From: Reclinomonas americana ATCC 50394 | Lineage: Eukaryota > Jakobida > Jakobea > Jakobida | Length of the DNA stretch: 37,603 nucleotides | Direction of reading: 5' to 3' | NCBI GenBank assembly: GCA_048213135.1 | Contig: PS015453.1 | Location: forward strand, 1-37,603 | In this document: positions 33,501 to 37,603 of the stretch, one piece after another | How positions within the stretch are numbered: the first letter of the stretch is position 1 | Layout of the letters: each line of letters begins with the position of its first letter | Program-made: the position numbers and the translations under genes | Notes under the pieces: generated by a model | What the model was told of the DNA's origin: nothing | Database searches by the model: none | The model's input: only the letters and a program-made list of their open reading frames with translations

Positions 33501-36250
33501 GCACCGTCGGCACACGCTGTTGCGTCGCGGAGGGTTCCCTTCTTTTGCTTCGATCACTGCTCACACTGATTGCCCATGCTGCAGAGTGCCGGTGGATCGC
33601 CGCGATTCGGTCACTACTTTGCATTCGTTCACACTGGAGAACAACGACTGGGGGTGAGTGGGCGTTGAGGGAACAGCGCGAGAGAAAGAATCTCACCGCC
33701 ATTGCAGGAGCCTGTGGTCGAAGTCGTCGACATTGGCGTGTCGTCGCGCATTGACTCGCTGGTGTCGATTTTCATGACTGCCGTGTGCGTCAGTCGCTCA
33801 CAACAGAGCGGCGGTACTCCGAGCTCGGCTGAGGTTCGTTCTCCGTCGTTTATCGTAATAAGCAGTAGCGCGGTGACTGACTTGCCGCTCTTGCAGTCGA
33901 GCATCTCGTCGCCGGGACTGCCGCCCGACATTCTTGGCATTGGATTGCAGCTGCGCTCGCTGCTGTTCGATCCGGTGCTGCCGTTCCTGCCAAGCACGTG
34001 CACACGGGTGAGTTTCCCAGGCCATGCATATATCGAGTGGAGGGAGTGATTCTGACTTGTTCTGTGTTCCGAGCAGTTGCTGATCAGTCCCGACGGCACA
34101 CTGTGGGAACTCAATTTTGACATTCTGCCGATTCCCGCCGAGTACAGCTTCAAGTGTGTGAGCTCGCAGCGCACAGGTGCGTGATTTTTGGAGTGGTGTG
34201 CCTTCTGCACATGTGGGTTGCTGATCTCCATCCCTGCAGACGAAGTGATTCAGCGACTGAATATTCTCGCTGCACCGGCACGGTCGCGCTCGGCGCTGCA
34301 GTCACTGCGGTCGCCGTCGTCCGCACGTGCCGGATCGCCATCGTCGCCGATGCTCAACGGACGCGGTTCGTCACCGACTCCGTCGCGTCTCGGTTTCGAG
34401 TCGCCAGTGCTGCGCAGCCCGTCGGGTGTGCGCAGCAACACGCCGGCCACCATGCTGACATCGAGCACTCGTTGCGTTCCGTGCATTGCGTCCTCTTTTG
34501 AACATCTCTCACTCACGCGCACGCATGCACACACACACGCAGCCTTGCCACTGCCGCTCTCCAGCGAAACAGATCCGACGCAGCGGTACCTGGTCGACGT
34601 GGCCGTCATTGCATACGTGCACAGTGCGCGCGATCTCATTCGTCGTGCGGCCAACGACAACACGGCCAAAGTGGGCCACGTACCGACGCAGCCCGTCATG
34701 ATTGTGCGTACAAACACATCGGCCTGTCTTGCATCCGATGTCTCTGAAATCGCGTCTACGCAGTTGCACCAAGGTGGTGTCATCATGGAGGGTTCCGAGT
34801 CGTGGTCGACGGGCTCGCCCACGAGCGCCTCCGGCTCCGTTTCGTCACCGACTGCCGGCCGGCCGATTTCTATCGACACGCGCAGCTCTCGGGCCGACAC
34901 GATGGCCAGTCGCGAGCATCGCCGCTCCCCGTCACCGCACTATCCCGTCGCGAGTCCCACTGCCGCGCCGCCAAAAACCAAGTACGTTTTCACTCCCCAC
35001 TCCCCATCTCTTTCTCTCCCGCACACCGTGCTGACTGCACCCAAAAAGGCCGACACCATTCGAGGCGCTGGCCAGCCTGTGTCGCGACGTGTACGAGTCA
35101 TCGTATCGGTCGATTCAGTTTGAGCAGCTGGACACGCGTACGATTGATGCTGGTGGCGCACGCAAGGACGAGATCATGGCCCTCGTGCGACCCCGCATGT
35201 TGCAACTGACCTCGATTCTGGCGTGCGTATGCTGTGAACCAATCTCACGCCCTCTCTCCCACCTGCGCCACTCACTCTCCTGCATCCCCGCAGCTACGAC
35301 TTGCCGCTCGGCTACGACGGCGCCCTGTGCGACACGGATCCGTCGGCCAGATTACTGCGCGCGAGAATGCAGAGTCCGCCGACCACTGTGACGCTGCGCC
35401 CCATGGGCATTGGTCATCGAGTCGAAGAGATGCGCACGGTCAGTCAGATCAGTTCTCCACCCAGTGCCTCGGCGAGTGCTTTGCGCGACTTGCAGTCGTC
35501 GCCCTCGCAACGTCGTCTCGGTGCCACAGCCTCTGTCGCCCAGCGAAAGAAGGTGTGCGCTGCGAGGAGGCCTTTATTTTTTGGTACTCTTCTCTCCTCC
35601 TCACGCCGAAACACGCAGCTGTGGAGCGCACTGGAGACGTGGGCTCAGGGCTCCATGAGCATGCACTGCCCGAGTGGCATTCCGGTGGTGGGCCCCGATT
35701 TCGATGCCGGCATTTACACGGCGGTGGCCATGCGCAAGAGCGGCCTCACTGTGGCGCCACCGTACAATCCGCCCGAGCGCTGTCTGCCCGAGTACCTGTC
35801 GGCGCTGCTGCCGACCGATTTGGCGCAGATGCACCTGCTCGGCACCACGCTGGTGGTACTGGCCGCACTCGGTCAGACGCGGTTGGAGATCAAGGGGTCG
35901 TCGGCGCGTCGGCGGCTGTCGCAGGCGGTGGTGTCGGCCGGCGCGAGGTGTCTGGTGCAGAATCAGTGGTCGTCGGCGTCGGTGCAGATGCGACAGGCAA
36001 TCGGTGAGCGAAGGGGGAATTAGGGGAAGGGAATGGGGGGAAGAGAGAGGGGAAAGGGGAAGTTCACTGCGTCTCGAACTAACTCGCTATCTGGGCAGAC
36101 GATGTGCATCGAATCACCTTTGGCACGGTGGCCGACAAGCAGCTGTCTCTTCCGGAGGCCATTCGCATCGGCAAGCTGCGACTCAAGAAGGAATTCCCGC
36201 ATCCGTTCTTCTGGGGCTTCCTGCAGTGCTTTGGCGCAGGATCCGACTGA
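27546..36250 (+). CDS. Giant TPR protein with C-terminal CHAT-fold domain, about 30 exons
   Basis: The ATG at 27546 opens MAARDAGEARLARIQIQ. Early exons in phase are 27546-27635, 27714-27800, 27865-28082 and 28146-28348. Helical TPR-like repeats follow, for example 29651-29786 (ELSFALETLGLVYLEFGAPE) and 30436-30623 (YLLGDMEGALEAAHAVL), with more to about 33140. From about 33410 a CHAT module is recognisable: VASALPPNTTFVDFIWMP, RFGHYFAFVHTG, EPVVEVVDIGV, LRSLLFDPVLPFLP, LLISPDGTLWELNFDILP, TQRYLVDVAVIAYVHSARDL, LLGTTLVVLAALGQT, SAGARCLVQNQWSS and the terminal HPFFWGFLQCFG. This order is that of TPR-CHAT proteins (caspase/separase clan CD). At the expected His position (RPRMLQLTSILA) and Cys position (VVLAALG), Ile and Leu are found. 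Junctions near 28600-29390 and 31090-31150 are uncertain. Total length is probably 1,800-2,000 residues. Confidence 0.8.
28640..29390 (+). repeat. 750-bp pyrimidine-rich intron
   Basis: Almost pure CT/TTC sequence from about 28740 to 29385, ending in the CAACAACGCAG acceptor before 29393. It is an expanded intron of the TPR-CHAT gene. Long Ser/Leu/Phe-rich frames run through it in all plus frames and are compositional. The donor is not settled: GTGGGC at 28603 keeps phase, GTTTGA at 28628 does not unless another exon is missed. Confidence 0.75.
29798..29880 (+). repeat. (GT)n microsatellite intron
   Basis: GTGTGT and GCGTGT runs in the intron between the TPR exons ending at 29786 and starting at 29991. 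The donor is GTTGCG at 29787 and the acceptor is GTGTCCCCAG. Confidence 0.85.
31268..31336 (+). repeat. 16-bp tandem repeat in an intron
   Basis: About four near-perfect copies of a unit of the form TCCTGCTCTCTCTC lie in a short intron of the TPR-CHAT gene, between the exon ending DASPR and the exon beginning DSMASKPRKR. Confidence 0.8.
32641..32957 (+). repeat. GA-rich intron
   Basis: This intron follows the exon ending QEVRKRK. It is GGGAAAGGAGAAGG-rich to about 32810, then ordinary sequence to a TGCGACAG acceptor before ATDVMLIMGDL. It is the only long intron of this gene that is purine-rich on the sense strand. Confidence 0.7.
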
Positions 36251-36801
36251 GATCGATCGATGCATGTAAACTTTACCACTTCCGACGGCATGATCTCTCT
36301 CAATTCAACCTGATTGCTTTTTGCTTCACGGATCTGGACCCGGGTTTGCTTTGTGTTGGGTGCATATGTGCAGTGGGCGACCGCACAAAACGCTGAGCGT
36401 CTCTGCATGCGTGTTCCACTGTTATATCACAATTCTCGACTTGTTCGAAGCGCCGACAAGAAATCCAACTGCTGCCCTCAAGACTGGTGTTTGTGTTGAT
36501 GTTTGGATATACATGTGGCGCTGTGAACGACGTTGCTTTGCAGGCAAGCCAAGATCAATGTTTGTCACGATCCGAAGGCGTGCATTACATACGACATTCC
36601 GACTTTTCTTCTCGCACTGTTTCTGTTCTATTTCTGGTGCTCCTCAAGAAAGCATCATGCAGCAGCGTTGCTGTTTGCGATGTGAAGTTGTGTTGTCGTT
36701 TCCCGTCACAAACCCGGCAAAATCGCGGTCAAAGTTTTGCAAATTCATATTGTTTTCCGATACGCCTGCGCGACAAGTGTTCACTCTTTCGCACACAAGG
36801 A
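36251..36801. other. Intergenic region without a supported gene
   Basis: 551 bp between the TPR-CHAT stop and the glutaminyl-tRNA synthetase start, visibly more AT-rich than the coding sequence. The synthetase frame is open upstream to an in-frame ATG at 36499, but the extra residues are Cys/Ser/Phe-rich and unlike any synthetase N-terminus, so I read it as promoter and 5' UTR. No tRNA-like fold was noticed. Confidence 0.5.
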
Positions 36802-37490
36802 ATGGCAGACTCCAGCAACTCCGCGCCCTCTGTGGCCCGCCTGATGGGCGTCGGCATTGACGAGCAGAATGCACGCAACATGGTGGAGAACAGCGCTCGT
36901 CTCGCCGCTCTCCTCATCTACCTTCTCGACGAGGTACGCCTACATGAAAGCACACAGAACAACACGAGCGAGAAGAAGAGAAAAAAAGAGCGCAGTTTGG
37001 TGGGGGGTAAACAGGTGACGACATTTCGCACACATGCCCAAGCTCAAACACGCGCTCTCTGTTGCAGACGCACACGGCCGAGGGCTGTGATAAGAAGATC
37101 GGCACCATGTTGTCGTATGTGGCCTCCAAGATGCTCAAGCTGTTCACGCGGGAACAGGCGTTGTTGGTGGGTCGACTGGTCGCACGTGGTGAGGTGCAGT
37201 CGAATGCGCAGGTCGATGCCGCCGTCGAGTACTTGTCGCCGCTGCTGCAGTCGGATGGATCGCTGTTGGAGGGCGCGTTCGAGGAGAGTGCGTTGCGCGA
37301 GGCGGCGGGTGTTGGTGAGTGTGGAGTGAAGTGGGAGGAAGGGGGGAGGGAGTGTGATCTCACTTTGGGCGTGCATCTGCTTCGCTGTCTTGCTGTTGTC
37401 TCTCACTCACTCTCTTCTGGCTCTCCTCCTCTTGTGTCACGTTGTTGCACATCTGTTCACTGATTCTTTCCCCTTCGCTCATTCTTCTTC

Positions 37491-37539
<49 letters not shown>

Positions 37540-37603
37540 GTCTCTCTCTCTCTCTCGTTACGTCTCGTACGTACGTACGTCGTACGTACGTACGTCGTCT
37601 CGT
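36802..37603 (+). CDS. QARS1: Glutaminyl-tRNA synthetase, N-terminal domain only (cut by window end)
   Basis: Start ATG 36802 (MADSSNSAPSVARLMGVGID). Exon 1 is 36802-36933 and exon 2 is 37068-37314; the remaining exons lie beyond the window. The visible 126 residues are the eukaryotic GlnRS N-terminal appended domain: GIDEQNARNMVENSARLAALL, then GCDKKIGTMLSYVASKML, LLVGRLVARGEVQSNAQVDAA and VEYLSPLLQ. This two-helical-bundle region, related to the GatB tail, improves tRNA-Gln binding; the catalytic HIGH/KMSKS Rossmann domain is not in view. Exon 2 ends at a GTGAGT donor and the window ends in a repetitive intron. Confidence 0.88.
37493..37603 (+). repeat. (CT)n and (CGTA)n repeat at window end
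   Basis: A CT run from about 37495 followed by TCTCGT and then ACGTACGTACGTCGT repeats, inside the second intron of the glutaminyl-tRNA synthetase gene. (ACGT)n is self-complementary and could form hairpins; the array may continue past the window. Confidence 0.85.

Noticed and set aside
36499-36801. In-frame upstream extension of glutaminyl-tRNA synthetase
   Set aside because: The extra residues are unlike synthetase N-termini and the region is AT-rich; the ATG at 36802 matches the family start.

Overview
The window is nuclear DNA of an intron-rich, GC-rich unicellular eukaryote. The species is not identifiable from the sequence. Genes are compact (gaps of roughly 40-730 bp), carry many GT-AG introns of about 60-90 bp, and have a few introns swollen by microsatellites. 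I rebuilt the exon structures by hand, requiring codon phase to match across each junction and protein families to align. Most multi-exon models below close in frame from ATG to stop.

Layout, left to right: an NSUN2/Trm4 tRNA m5C methyltransferase (-); a bidirectional promoter of about five degenerate tandem copies; an unrecognised charged protein (+); a ZnT5/Msc2-type zinc transporter (-); a 17-exon Crinkler/RHS-type P-loop NTPase gene (+) with TCGAC-rich palindrome clusters on both sides; an intronless SRPBCC/AHSA1-like gene of bacterial type (+); a Tom22-like mitochondrial receptor (+) convergent with a tiny complex I NDUFA3/B9-like ORF (-); the ER E3 ligase HRD1/synoviolin (+); the kinetochore protein Ska3 (+); two divergent unrecognised genes (-/+) sharing a 112-bp promoter; a giant TPR protein of about 30 exons ending in a CHAT (caspase/separase-like) fold (+); and the 5' part of cytosolic glutaminyl-tRNA synthetase (+), cut by the window edge.

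Most genes are unrelated housekeeping functions (tRNA modification and charging, zinc transport, mitochondrial import, respiration, ERAD, chromosome segregation), so I do not propose an operon-like system. The most interesting signals are: (1) a second class of 5' splice sites, GTTGCG(T), used by at least 18 phase-supported introns in eight genes; (2) a tandemly repeated bidirectional promoter whose copies hold remnants of both flanking gene starts; (3) a TPR-CHAT protein that appears to have lost both catalytic residues; (4) a full-length Crinkler/RHS-type gene carrying host-style introns between palindrome clusters; (5) an NSUN2 homologue with Pro replaced by Met in motif IV.
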